Origin: an uncultured Planctomycetaceae bacterium
GTDB lineage: Bacteria; Planctomycetota; Planctomycetia; Pirellulales; UBA1268
Direction: 5' to 3'
Assembly: GCA_903885855.1 (NCBI GenBank)
Contig: CAISKG010000328.1
Location: 1 to 6,846 of the forward strand
DNA: 6,846 nucleotides
Positions 1-6,828 of the stretch are shown piece after piece. A model generated the notes under the pieces. That model was not told the DNA's origin and made no database searches. It saw only the letters and a list, made by a program, of their open reading frames with translations. Each line of letters starts with the position of its first letter. Position 1 is the first letter of the stretch. The position numbers and the translations under genes are program-made.

Positions 1-1551
1 CCCGCCCGGAGGGCCGCCAGCACCGCCGCCGAAGCCGCCCGGAGGGCCGCCGCGCCCCGGCGGGCCGCCGCGACCGCCGGCCGCCGCCTCCTCCGCCTCC
101 TCGCCGAGGGCCTTGCGCGGGTTGAGGATCACGGCCTCGCCATCCTCGAGGCCCTCGGTGATCTCCACGAGCTTGTCGTTGCCCATGCCGAGCTTCACGG
201 CGCGGCGTTCGACGGAGTCCCCCTTGCGGACGGCGCAGAAGAACTGCCCGCGCTTCTCCATCACCGCGGCCACCGGCACGGAGATCACGTCGGCCAGGTC
301 GGCGACGATGATCTCCACCTCGGCCGTCACGCCGGGACGCACCTCGCCCGGCTCGCCGTCGAGGCGCACCTGGACGACGTACTTCTTGGCGGTCGACATC
401 CAGTTCGACTGCGGGCGGTTGGCGACGGCGGTCACCGTCCCCTCGAATTCGCGCCCCTGGACCTTGATCCGTGCCCGCATGCCGGTGCGGATCTTGTCCA
501 CCTTCGACTCGTGCACCTCCACGTCGGCGCGCATGCGCTCGAGATTGGGGAGGCGGATGATGGTCGTGCCCTCGTTGACCTTGGCGCCGTTCTTGATCTC
601 GGTCTCGGCCTGCCGGTTGCGCTCGTTGGCGTAGATCACGAGGCCGTCCTTGGGCGCCGTGAGGGTGCACTTCGAGAGCTGCGAGGTGAGCCGCTCGAGC
701 TTCGCCTTCTCCAGCTCCAGCGCCGCCCGCTCGCTGTCACGCTTGGCCTCCATGGCGTCGCGCCGGCTGGTGAGCTCGGTGATCATCTTCGGCTTGGCGA
801 AGCGCTCGAGGACGTCGAGGGCGATCTCCGCCGTGCCCAGATCGAGCTCGGCCCGCTCCACGGCCGACTTCTGCGCGTCGAGCTGCTGGGGGGTGATGTA
901 GCCCTTGCGGAACATGCGCTGGCCGTGCTCGAGCTGGTTGCGGGCCGACTGGAGCCGTTCCTTGGCGGCGGTCACGTCCGATTCGGCCTTCCGCAACTCC
1001 TTCTTGTAGGTCCCCTCGGTGTACTCCTCGACGGCGATCTTGGCGGCGGCGAAGTCCTTCTCGGCCTGGATGTTGGCGGCCCGGGCCTTCTCGAAGGCGA
1101 TCTTCTGGCCGGAGACATCCTCGGAGAGCTTCGAGCTGTCGAGGCGCACCAGCTCCGTCCCCTCCGTGACGCGTGCCCCGTCGTCGATCAGCCAGATGAT
1201 CGTGGCGCCGCCGGCGACGCCGCAGACGATGTCCACGTTTTCGTCGCTCACCATGCTGCCGTCCTCGGTGACGGAGATCGTGAGCGGGCCGCGGTCGACC
1301 GTGTGCGAAGGGAGCGCGTCGACGGGGCTGCTCCCCGCTCCGCCGCCGAACCGCTCGAGCACCCACGGGGCCCCGGCCGCCCCGCCCCCGAGCAGGGCGA
1401 AGAACGCCAGCGTCTTCCAGGGAAACCGGCGGCGCCGGCGCGGCGGCGCGGCGGTGTCGGCGGCCGCGTCGCCGAGGATTCCGGCGATGGCGCTCAGATC
1501 GGCCTTGGGCGCGGCCGGGGGTGCGGCGGGGGTGGTGGTGGCGTCGGCCAT
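1..1551 (-). CDS. HlyD/MacA-like efflux periplasmic adaptor subunit (C-terminus cut by window edge)
   Basis: Membrane-fusion (adaptor) protein that would bridge an inner-membrane pump and a TolC-type outer-membrane duct. 517 codons are visible and the frame is still open at position 1. Reading from the ATG at 1551-1549: a Pro/Ala-rich cytoplasmic leader (1-36), an RRRRR cluster (37-41), one membrane helix (about 46-64) with no lipobox, the first half of a lipoyl domain (about 82-120, VDRGPLTISVTEDG), a long charged coiled-coil hairpin (about 125-290) with tip GYIT at 217-220, the returning lipoyl half (CTLTAPKDGLV from 295), a beta-barrel region (about 334-410), a membrane-proximal region (about 411-488, with ISVPVAAV), then a Gly/Pro-rich tail from about 490. 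The order is that of HlyD-family adaptors; the N-terminal membrane anchor resembles MacA. The strict R-x3-L-x6-S tip motif of AcrA-type adaptors is not present. It lies 46 bp after the TolC-like gene, so co-transcription is likely. The pump type is inferred, not seen. Confidence 0.9.
   Translation of the reverse strand, partial: MADATTTPAAPPAAPKADLSAIAGILGDAAADTAAPPRRRRRFPWKTLAFFALLGGGAAGAPWVLERFGGGAGSSPVDALPSHTVDRGPLTISVTEDGSMVSDENVDIVCGVAGGATIIWLIDDGARVTEGTELVRLDSSKLSEDVSGQKIAFEKARAANIQAEKDFAAAKIAVEEYTEGTYKKELRKAESDVTAAKERLQSARNQLEHGQRMFRKGYITPQQLDAQKSAVERAELDLGTAEIALDVLERFAKPKMITELTSRRDAMEAKRDSERAALELEKAKLERLTSQLSKCTLTAPKDGLVIYANERNRQAETEIKNGAKVNEGTTIIRLPNLERMRADVEVHESKVDKIRTGMRARIKVQGREFEGTVTAVANRPQSNWMSTAKKYVVQVRLDGEPGEVRPGVTAEVEIIVADLADVISVPVAAVMEKRGQFFCAVRKGDSVERRAVKLGMGNDKLVEITEGLEDGEAVILNPRKALGEEAEEAAAGGRGGPPGRGGPPGGFGGGAGGPPGG
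3..51 (-). repeat. Short direct repeats coding the Gly/Pro-rich adaptor tail
   Basis: The 16-base string CGCCCGGAGGGCCGCC occurs at 3-18 and again at 36-51, 33 bases (11 codons) apart, in phase with the adaptor reading frame. On the coding strand both copies give a GGPPGG-type motif, and related GGPPG units fill the gap up to about position 84. This is coding low complexity, probably made by in-frame duplication. It may continue past the left edge. Confidence 0.6.
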
Positions 1552-1561
1552 GGTGGTGGAT

Positions 1562-1565
1562 TCCT
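1562..1565 (-). promoter_or_regulatory. Weak candidate ribosome binding site of the adaptor gene
   Basis: On the minus strand AGGA ends 10 bases before the ATG at 1551. The core is short and the spacing rather long, so it supports this start only weakly. No better purine-rich site is seen in the 46-bp gap after the TolC-like stop codon. Confidence 0.3.
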
Positions 1566-1597
1566 GGAGGGGGATCCCGTCGCGGGACCGCCGGAAT

Positions 1598-4500
1598 TCA
1601 GTCTACCCGTTCGCCCGCGACGACCGCCGCGCGATTCCCGCCGCGGTCGTCCCTGCCCCGCAGCGCCGCGGGGAGCCCGGGGATCCGCAGCGGCAGGAGA
1701 CGCGACGCGCCGGGCGCGGCCTCCCCCTCGGCGGGCGCCGACTCGTCCCCCCCGGCGGGTGCGGGGATGGGAGCCGCCCGGACGTCGGGGCGCACCGCGG
1801 GCGTGCCATCGGCGTCGGCGGCACCGGCCGCCGCGGGGAGCGGGCTGGCGGGGCGCCCCTCGCGGGCGTCGATCTCGTCGAGGTGGTCGAGCCACTCCTG
1901 CGGCACCGGCGGCGGCAGCGGCAGCTCGTCGGCGCTGGCACGCTCCGCACAGGCCAGCGGCTGGTCGATCCACAGGCCCTCCTCGGTGAGCTGCATCGTC
2001 CCGAGCTGGAAGGCCAGCGAGGCCCGCGTGCCGTAGTAGTTGATCCAGATGCTCGTGAAGGCGTCCTGCGTGCTGCGGAGGTCGTTGAAGGCGAAGATCA
2101 GGTTCAGCGTGGCGGTGGGGCCGAGCTGTCCGGCGCTGATGTCGACCGTCCCGTCGGGCCCGGGCGGGGGGAGCGGCGGGGCCGGCTGCGAGAGCGTGAG
2201 GCGCGTCTGGTCGACGCGGCGGATGGCGATGATCATCGCGCGGCGCTGCGTCTCGAGGTTGCGCTGATTGAGTTCGAGCTGCCGGAGCGATTGCCGGATG
2301 GCGAGCTTGATCCGATCCTCGTACTGGATCTGCTGGCGGCGCACCTGCTGGTAGTCGAGGATCGCCTGACGGAAGTTGTTGCGCTCCGTGAGGCGGGTGA
2401 AGGGGGCGTCGAACTGCACGCCGGCCGACATCGTGCCGGTGGGGGTGCGGAACTTGGCCGGATTGTTGCCCACCGTGTTCACGCCGCCGTCGACCACGAT
2501 GTCGAGCCCCGAGAGCAGCGACATGGCGTTGAACTGGATCAGCCGCCACTGGTCGACGAGCGCCGCGCGGTTGTTCATCCAGTCGAGACGGTTGGCACGG
2601 GCGATCTCGAAGGCCACGTCCGGGTCGATCGGCTCGAGGTCGATCGACACCGCCTCCACCCGGGCCCGCGCCTGGATCAGCGACATCTCGTCGACCGCCC
2701 CGGCGACGTCGGCCACCAGCTTGACGAACTTGTCCGACGTCTCGCGCAGGTTCTCCGGCGTGAGGGTGCCGGCGAGGCGCTCCATCTCCGCCTCCGCCTG
2801 CCGGGCCCGCGCCAGGAGCTTGGCGAGGTCGTCCTCGAGGAGCTTCATCTCGCGGGTGAAGGTCTCGCGCTCGGTGGGCCGCATGCCGGCCAGACGCGCC
2901 TTGGAATTGTCGCGTGCCAGGGCGAGGTCCGCGGCGACGATCGCCGCCTGCTCCTCGACCCGCTTCCGCAGCGCCGCCAGCCGGGCGATCCCCTCCTCGA
3001 TCACGCGCCGGTCGTCGCGCGGCGCCGACGCGGCGTCGTCGTCGTCGGTGTCGGCGTCGGCCTCGGCGGCCGCATCCCCCGCGTCTCCGGCGTCGGCCGT
3101 GGCCGGCTCACCGGCGGCCTGCGCCGCCGCGGCGTCGGTCTTTCCGGCGTCCTCCGTCGCCGGCGCGTCGGCGGGGTCGTCGCCCTGCCTGGCCGGCGGT
3201 GCCGGGATCTCCTCCGCCCCGCGCAGGCTCTCCGGCACGCGCGGATCGTCGGTCTCCTTGAGATTCTCCTCCTCGCCGAAGGAGTAGTTGGCGAGGAAGC
3301 CGCCGAGGTCGTTTTGCAGATCCTGGAGATCGGGGCTGATGAACTGGAACGGCTTGATGAAGCTCTCGTCGAGGGCCATGGCCGTGTCGGACGGGATGCA
3401 CAACACGCTCACCTTGTAGTTCTCGAGCGTGTTGGTGAGCGTGGTCTTCGCCTGGAGGAGGCCGGCGCGGTTGGTTTCCACGTTCTGGCGGAGCTGGTCG
3501 ACCTGGTCGAGGCCGACGGTGCCGGCCTCGAGGTTGGCGTCGAGGAGGGCGAGGGCGCGCTCCTGGGCGTTGAGGTTCTGCTCGGCGTTGCGCACCTGCT
3601 GGCGGAGCTGGAGGAGGCCGTAGAAGCCCCCCACGTTGCCGGCACCGCCGCCGGCGAAGCCCGAGCCGCCGGTGCCGCCTCCCCCCACCTGCAGGCCGAC
3701 GCCGTTGCCGCCGAAGAACACGCCGCCGATGTTGCCGAAGCCGCCGATGCCCGTGCCGGTGAATCCGGTGAAGCCGGTGCCGCCGAAGAAGCCGCCGCGG
3801 CGCTGGAGCTGCTGCGGACTGCCGGCGCCGAAGGCCACCTGGAGGAAGAAGCCCTGCCGGTAGAACTGGAGCGTCCGCAGGTTGGCGAGCAGGGCCCGCT
3901 CGACGATCGTCAGGGGCTCGAGCGCCACCGACCGGCCGGCCCGCTGCAGCAGCGGCTGGACGAGGTTGAAGTTGACGAGCGAGACGTTGGTGTATTTGTC
4001 CGGCCCGGCGAACTGCCACATGATCGAGTTCACGACCCCCACGACCATGGTCCCGGCGCTGGCGAAGTACTTCCTCGCGCGCAGGCTCGTGGCGGTGGTC
4101 CAGGTGGTCGAGGCCCCGGCGGCGTTGAGCGGACCGCGGTTGGCGTAGAAGGTGTCGTTGCCGCCGAAGAGCTGGACATCGAAGCGGAAGCGCTCCGTGC
4201 TGACGTCGAGCGCCGAGAGGTAGAGCGTCTCGAGCTGATCCTGCCAGTCGAGCGAATTGAGGTAGGCCAGGCGCATCGCCGACTCGAGCGTCAGCTTGAT
4301 CGCCCCGGAGTCGGTGAGCTCCACCACCTCCGTGAGCCGCGCGCGCCAGTCGGGGTTGTCGAGCGTGGTGCGGTCGCCGTTGGCGTGCCACAGCGGCCAG
4401 GCCTTCTTGCCGTCCACGCAGTGCATGTAGCGGTGGGCGGTGGGATCGTCCGGCGGCATCGGCGGGAAGATCTGGTTGTAGACGTCGTAGAAGCGGCTGC

Positions 4501-4750
4501 GGTCGTCCTGGCGGACGTTGAAGTTCGCCGGCAGCGCCCACCGCGGATCGCACGACTTCTCCGCCAGGAGCGTGCTCACCTCCCGGTCGGCCTGGAGGTA
4601 GTAGCGGCCCCGCGTGCACCCGCACAGCGCGGCCAGCGCGACGACGGACACGATCCAGCGCCCCGCCCGGGGGATGGTGCGTCCCGGAAGGGGCCGCAGC
4701 CGGAGGCCGGCGCGGGCTGGGGGCGGGCTCTGGGGCTTGCGGCTGATCAT
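1598..4750 (-). CDS. Oversized TolC-family outer-membrane efflux lipoprotein, 1050 aa
   Basis: Predicted outer-membrane and periplasmic duct of a tripartite exporter. The ATG at 4750-4748 gives a signal peptide with hydrophobic core IVSVVALAAL and a lipobox LCGC with lipid-modified Cys45. The frame stays open upstream to about 5047, but that part is Arg-rich and would bury the signal peptide; no clear Shine-Dalgarno site precedes either start. Layout: an N-terminal block (46-150) with C67 and C111 and the string PPMPPDDPTAHRYMHC; first TolC repeat from about 152 (LTLESAMRLAYLNSLDW), with predicted tip AGTVGLD near 409-415; a Gly-rich insert (about 308-375); an acidic Ala/Asp linker (about 489-580, including DDDD 569-572); a predicted coiled coil (about 583-665); second repeat from about 709 (DVAFEIARANRLDW), with a Pro-rich insert (856-865); and a Pro/Ala/Arg-rich tail after about 935. 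Typical TolC proteins have about 450-500 residues. The NSLDW (165-169) and NRLDW (720-724) echoes mark the two internal repeats. Family confidence is high; the substrate is unknown. Confidence 0.88.
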   Translation of the reverse strand: MISRKPQSPPPARAGLRLRPLPGRTIPRAGRWIVSVVALAALCGCTRGRYYLQADREVSTLLAEKSCDPRWALPANFNVRQDDRSRFYDVYNQIFPPMPPDDPTAHRYMHCVDGKKAWPLWHANGDRTTLDNPDWRARLTEVVELTDSGAIKLTLESAMRLAYLNSLDWQDQLETLYLSALDVSTERFRFDVQLFGGNDTFYANRGPLNAAGASTTWTTATSLRARKYFASAGTMVVGVVNSIMWQFAGPDKYTNVSLVNFNLVQPLLQRAGRSVALEPLTIVERALLANLRTLQFYRQGFFLQVAFGAGSPQQLQRRGGFFGGTGFTGFTGTGIGGFGNIGGVFFGGNGVGLQVGGGGTGGSGFAGGGAGNVGGFYGLLQLRQQVRNAEQNLNAQERALALLDANLEAGTVGLDQVDQLRQNVETNRAGLLQAKTTLTNTLENYKVSVLCIPSDTAMALDESFIKPFQFISPDLQDLQNDLGGFLANYSFGEEENLKETDDPRVPESLRGAEEIPAPPARQGDDPADAPATEDAGKTDAAAAQAAGEPATADAGDAGDAAAEADADTDDDDAASAPRDDRRVIEEGIARLAALRKRVEEQAAIVAADLALARDNSKARLAGMRPTERETFTREMKLLEDDLAKLLARARQAEAEMERLAGTLTPENLRETSDKFVKLVADVAGAVDEMSLIQARARVEAVSIDLEPIDPDVAFEIARANRLDWMNNRAALVDQWRLIQFNAMSLLSGLDIVVDGGVNTVGNNPAKFRTPTGTMSAGVQFDAPFTRLTERNNFRQAILDYQQVRRQQIQYEDRIKLAIRQSLRQLELNQRNLETQRRAMIIAIRRVDQTRLTLSQPAPPLPPPGPDGTVDISAGQLGPTATLNLIFAFNDLRSTQDAFTSIWINYYGTRASLAFQLGTMQLTEEGLWIDQPLACAERASADELPLPPPVPQEWLDHLDEIDAREGRPASPLPAAAGAADADGTPAVRPDVRAAPIPAPAGGDESAPAEGEAAPGASRLLPLRIPGLPAALRGRDDRGGNRAAVVAGERVD

Positions 4751-5094
4751 GGGTGCTTGCGTCCACGCCCTCGGAAGGGGACAGGCGACCCCGGCCGGCG
4801 GTCCGCCGGGAGCCGGGAATCGACAGGGGCATCGACCTCGTGGAGGGCATGACTTGAACGGTTTTGCTTTCTGGGAGGCCTGGGAAAGGTTTTCGGCTCC
4901 CCGGCAAAGTTCACTCAGGCCGCGGCGTCGGCGCGACCGATAGCGTCTCCCACCGCTGCGCTCCTTCCGTGGGCGCCGGCCGATTCGGTTCCGCCGACCG
5001 CACCTCCCGGCCCGACACCAACGCCCGGCAGACCACGACCTTGGCACCCTCCCCCACCACCGCCTCCCGCGCCCCGCAGCGCCCCCCTCCCGGG
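4751..5094. other. Divergent intergenic region between the TolC-like and BBP7 genes
   Basis: 344 bases with no supported gene. Both flanking genes point away from it, so promoters for both should lie here. The stretch from about 4853 to 4915 is clearly less GC-rich than the rest, with runs such as GGTTTTGCTTTC and AAAGGTTTTC, and is the most likely promoter core. On the plus strand TTGCTT (4864-4869) lies 17 bases from AGGTTT (4887-4892), a poor match to a sigma-70 pair, so I do not call a promoter. A direct repeat CTGGGA occurs at 4871-4876 and 4880-4885. Frames read through the region on both strands, but they encode Arg/Pro/Ser-rich sequence without domains. Confidence 0.5.
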
Positions 5095-6750
5095 ATGCAA
5101 GCGGTGTGGCCGTCGCCCGACCGAATCCGGGGCGCCGGGGTCTGCTCGGCGCTCGCGGCGCTGGCGCTCATGGCACTGGCGCTCATGGCACTGGCGCGAG
5201 CGCCCGCCCGGGCCGACGATCTCCCTTCCCCTTCCGACGCCCCCGCGGCCGAGACCGCCCCCGCGGCCCCCGACCGCCCCGCTCCGCGCGATCCCGCCAC
5301 GCCCACCGGTGAGGACGAGGCCGCAGTGGCCCGGCGGCAACCCGAAGCCCGCAATCCCCTCGGCTACCCCGAGTCGATCGGCGACGGGCCGACCGTGCTC
5401 CCCTCCTTCCCCAAGCGCGCCGACGAGCCGCAAGTGCCCGGGGGCCTCGATCCCTACCGGGCACCGGAGCACGCCCACGACCCCGACGGCCTCTTGGCCT
5501 GGTTCCAGGAGCCGTTCCCCGCCTCCCCCTGCGACCGCAACGTCGTCGATCCGGCCTGGATGGGCCCCGGGGAATACGCCTACCACAAGTCGGACGGCCG
5601 CTGCTGGTGCACGCGCGACCACACGCGGATGTTCCGGATGAACTACATGGGCCGCCTGTGGATCGCCCCGGAACTGCTGCTCTGGAGCACCTCGGGCAAC
5701 TTCCTGCCGGCCCTCGTGACCTCGAGCCCCGCCGGCACCCCGGCGGCGCAGGCGGGGGTCATCGGCCAGCCGGGCACGAGCATCCTCTTCGGCAACGACT
5801 GGATGCCCGGCACCTTCCGCCCCGGCGGCCGGATCACCGTCGGCTACTGGCTCGACCCCACCCAGCACGACGGCTTCGACGCCCAGTACTTCCAGCTCGC
5901 CGACGCCACCTCCACCGGCACCTTCGGCAATCAGGGGGGCACCGTCCTGCTGGCCCGCCCCTACGTCGACGCCGTCACCGGCACCCAGGCCTCGGTCCTG
6001 CTGCCGCCGCCGAACACGCTGCCCGCCAATCCGGCCCTCCTCGCGCGCTCGATCACCGCCACGCAGGACACGTCGCTGCAGGGCTTCGACCTCATCTTCC
6101 GCCGGTCGCTGTGCTGCGACCTCGACCACCGTCGCTGGCTCGTCGGCGGCTACCGCTTCCTCCAGCTCAACGACAACGTGTGGGTCAACGACGCCTCCAC
6201 GATCTCCACCGGGGCCCCCGGCGGCTACCCGCAGACGTCGATCCTCTCCACCGACGGCTTCGCCGCGAAGACGCAGTTCCAGGGGGGCGAGTTCGGCTGG
6301 ATCGAGAAATGGTGGTGGCAGCGCGTCGGCTTCCAGCTCCTCGGCAAGATGGCCCTCGGGGCGAGCATCTACGACAACGACATCGCGGGCTCCACCGTGA
6401 CCAGCGTCACCGCCTCGCCCGGCGCCACGCCCACCACCACGACCACCGCAGGAGGGGTCCTCGCCCAGCCGACGAACATCGGCGGCTACGGCGGCAGCTC
6501 GTTCGCCGCCGTCGGGGAATTCGGCGCCACCCTCGACTGGGCGCTGTGGTCGCAGTGCCGCGTGTCGGTCGGCTACACCTTCCTGTGGTGGTCACAGGTC
6601 GCCAGGGCCGCCGGGCAGATCGACGGCTCCGTCAATCCCTCGCAGTTCCCCCCCGGACCGCTCGCCGGCCCCGCCGCCCCGGCCTACAACCTGCGCACCA
6701 ACGACTTCTGGGCCCAAGGTCTCAATCTGGGGCTGGAGTACCAGTTCTAG
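5095..6750 (+). CDS. BBP7-family outer-membrane beta-barrel protein, 551 aa
   Basis: Predicted outer-membrane barrel of the planctomycete BBP7 family (formerly DUF1551, PF07585), whose function is unknown. The ATG at 5095 starts a signal peptide with a Leu/Ala/Met core (19-34) and probable cleavage after ARA (38-40). The frame is open further upstream, but without an ATG and without signal features; no Shine-Dalgarno site is evident. Residues 41 to about 140 are Pro/Ala/Asp-rich and probably disordered. A short Cys-bearing segment follows (C146, then RCWC at 169-172). The barrel spans about 182-551. Blocks I recognise from the family are GGRITVGYWLD (244-254), GGYRFLQL (351 on), TQFQGGEFG (393-401), GKMALG (417-422), GGVLAQPTNIG (453-463), GYTFLWWS (493-500) and DFWAQGLNLGLEYQF (537-551). 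The terminal Phe fits the beta-signal of outer-membrane proteins. It is transcribed away from the TolC-like gene, alone in this window, with a terminator right after it. Confidence 0.92.
   Translation: MQAVWPSPDRIRGAGVCSALAALALMALALMALARAPARADDLPSPSDAPAAETAPAAPDRPAPRDPATPTGEDEAAVARRQPEARNPLGYPESIGDGPTVLPSFPKRADEPQVPGGLDPYRAPEHAHDPDGLLAWFQEPFPASPCDRNVVDPAWMGPGEYAYHKSDGRCWCTRDHTRMFRMNYMGRLWIAPELLLWSTSGNFLPALVTSSPAGTPAAQAGVIGQPGTSILFGNDWMPGTFRPGGRITVGYWLDPTQHDGFDAQYFQLADATSTGTFGNQGGTVLLARPYVDAVTGTQASVLLPPPNTLPANPALLARSITATQDTSLQGFDLIFRRSLCCDLDHRRWLVGGYRFLQLNDNVWVNDASTISTGAPGGYPQTSILSTDGFAAKTQFQGGEFGWIEKWWWQRVGFQLLGKMALGASIYDNDIAGSTVTSVTASPGATPTTTTTAGGVLAQPTNIGGYGGSSFAAVGEFGATLDWALWSQCRVSVGYTFLWWSQVARAAGQIDGSVNPSQFPPGPLAGPAAPAYNLRTNDFWAQGLNLGLEYQF
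5161..5190 (+). repeat. Perfect 15-bp tandem duplication in the BBP7 signal peptide
   Basis: CTGGCGCTCATGGCA occurs twice back to back (5161-5175 and 5176-5190), followed by a partial third copy, CTGGCG. It encodes LALMA-LALMA-LA at residues 23-34, the hydrophobic core of the signal peptide. The length is a multiple of three, so the frame is kept. The exact identity suggests recent slippage or duplication. Confidence 0.9.
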
Positions 6751-6756
6751 ATACAC

Positions 6757-6786
6757 GCGAAAAAAGCCCTCCGGGCCTTTTTTCGC
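6757..6786 (+). terminator. Intrinsic terminator after the BBP7 gene, possibly bidirectional
   Basis: Seven bases after the TAG stop codon, GCGAAAAAAGCCC pairs with GGGC-C-TTTTTTCGC: a GCCC/GGGC stem with loop TCC, one bulged C, then six A-T pairs and GCG/CGC. The T run follows the GC stem on the plus strand, and the A run gives the same arrangement on the minus strand, so it could also stop transcription arriving from the right. It stands out as AT-rich in a very GC-rich window. Confidence 0.85.
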
Positions 6787-6791
6787 TTGGG

Positions 6792-6828
6792 GTCGCCCGG
6801 CGAAACGCCAAGGGTTTCGCCCGGCGAC
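6792..6828. repeat. Near-perfect 15-bp inverted repeat with 7-base loop
   Basis: The left arm GTCGCCCGGCGAAAC (6792-6806) and right arm GTTTCGCCCGGCGAC (6814-6828) are complementary except at one position, around loop GCCAAGG (6807-6813). Because TCGCCCGGCGA is itself almost palindromic, it also appears as a direct repeat (6793-6803 and 6817-6827). A competing shorter pairing, CTTGG (6786-6790) with CCAAG (6808-6812), overlaps the edge of the terminator. No T run follows, so it is not a standard terminator. It could be a REP-like element, a transcript-stabilising hairpin or a protein-binding site. No gene is supported in the remaining bases to 6846. Confidence 0.7.

Noticed and set aside
1575..1587. 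Small hairpin TCCCG-TCG-CGGGA between the TolC-like and adaptor genes
   Set aside because: Only five pairs and no T run on the transcribed strand; expected by chance at this GC content and not a terminator.
3626..3829. Gly-rich repeats considered as a noncoding repeat array or CRISPR
   Set aside because: The units are irregular, in phase with the TolC-like frame and lack constant repeats and spacers; this is coding low complexity.
1019..4852. A 1277-codon open frame on the plus strand opposite the TolC-like and adaptor genes
   Set aside because: It is antisense to two well-supported genes, its translation is Arg/Gly/Val/Glu-rich without domains, and such open shadows are expected at this GC content.
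4854..4892. Candidate sigma-70 promoter boxes (TTGAAC at 4854; TTGCTT and AGGTTT at 4864 and 4887)
   Set aside because: No convincing -10 box at proper spacing; the pair resembles the consensus only weakly.
4751..5047. Upstream extension of the TolC-like frame by 99 residues
   Set aside because: The added sequence is Arg-rich with no family match and would place the signal peptide and lipobox internally; the ATG at 4750 gives a normal lipoprotein start.
4864..5094. Upstream extension of the BBP7 frame from a TTG codon
   Set aside because: The first ATG (5095) is followed directly by a good signal peptide; the upstream part has no domain and lies in the shared intergenic region.
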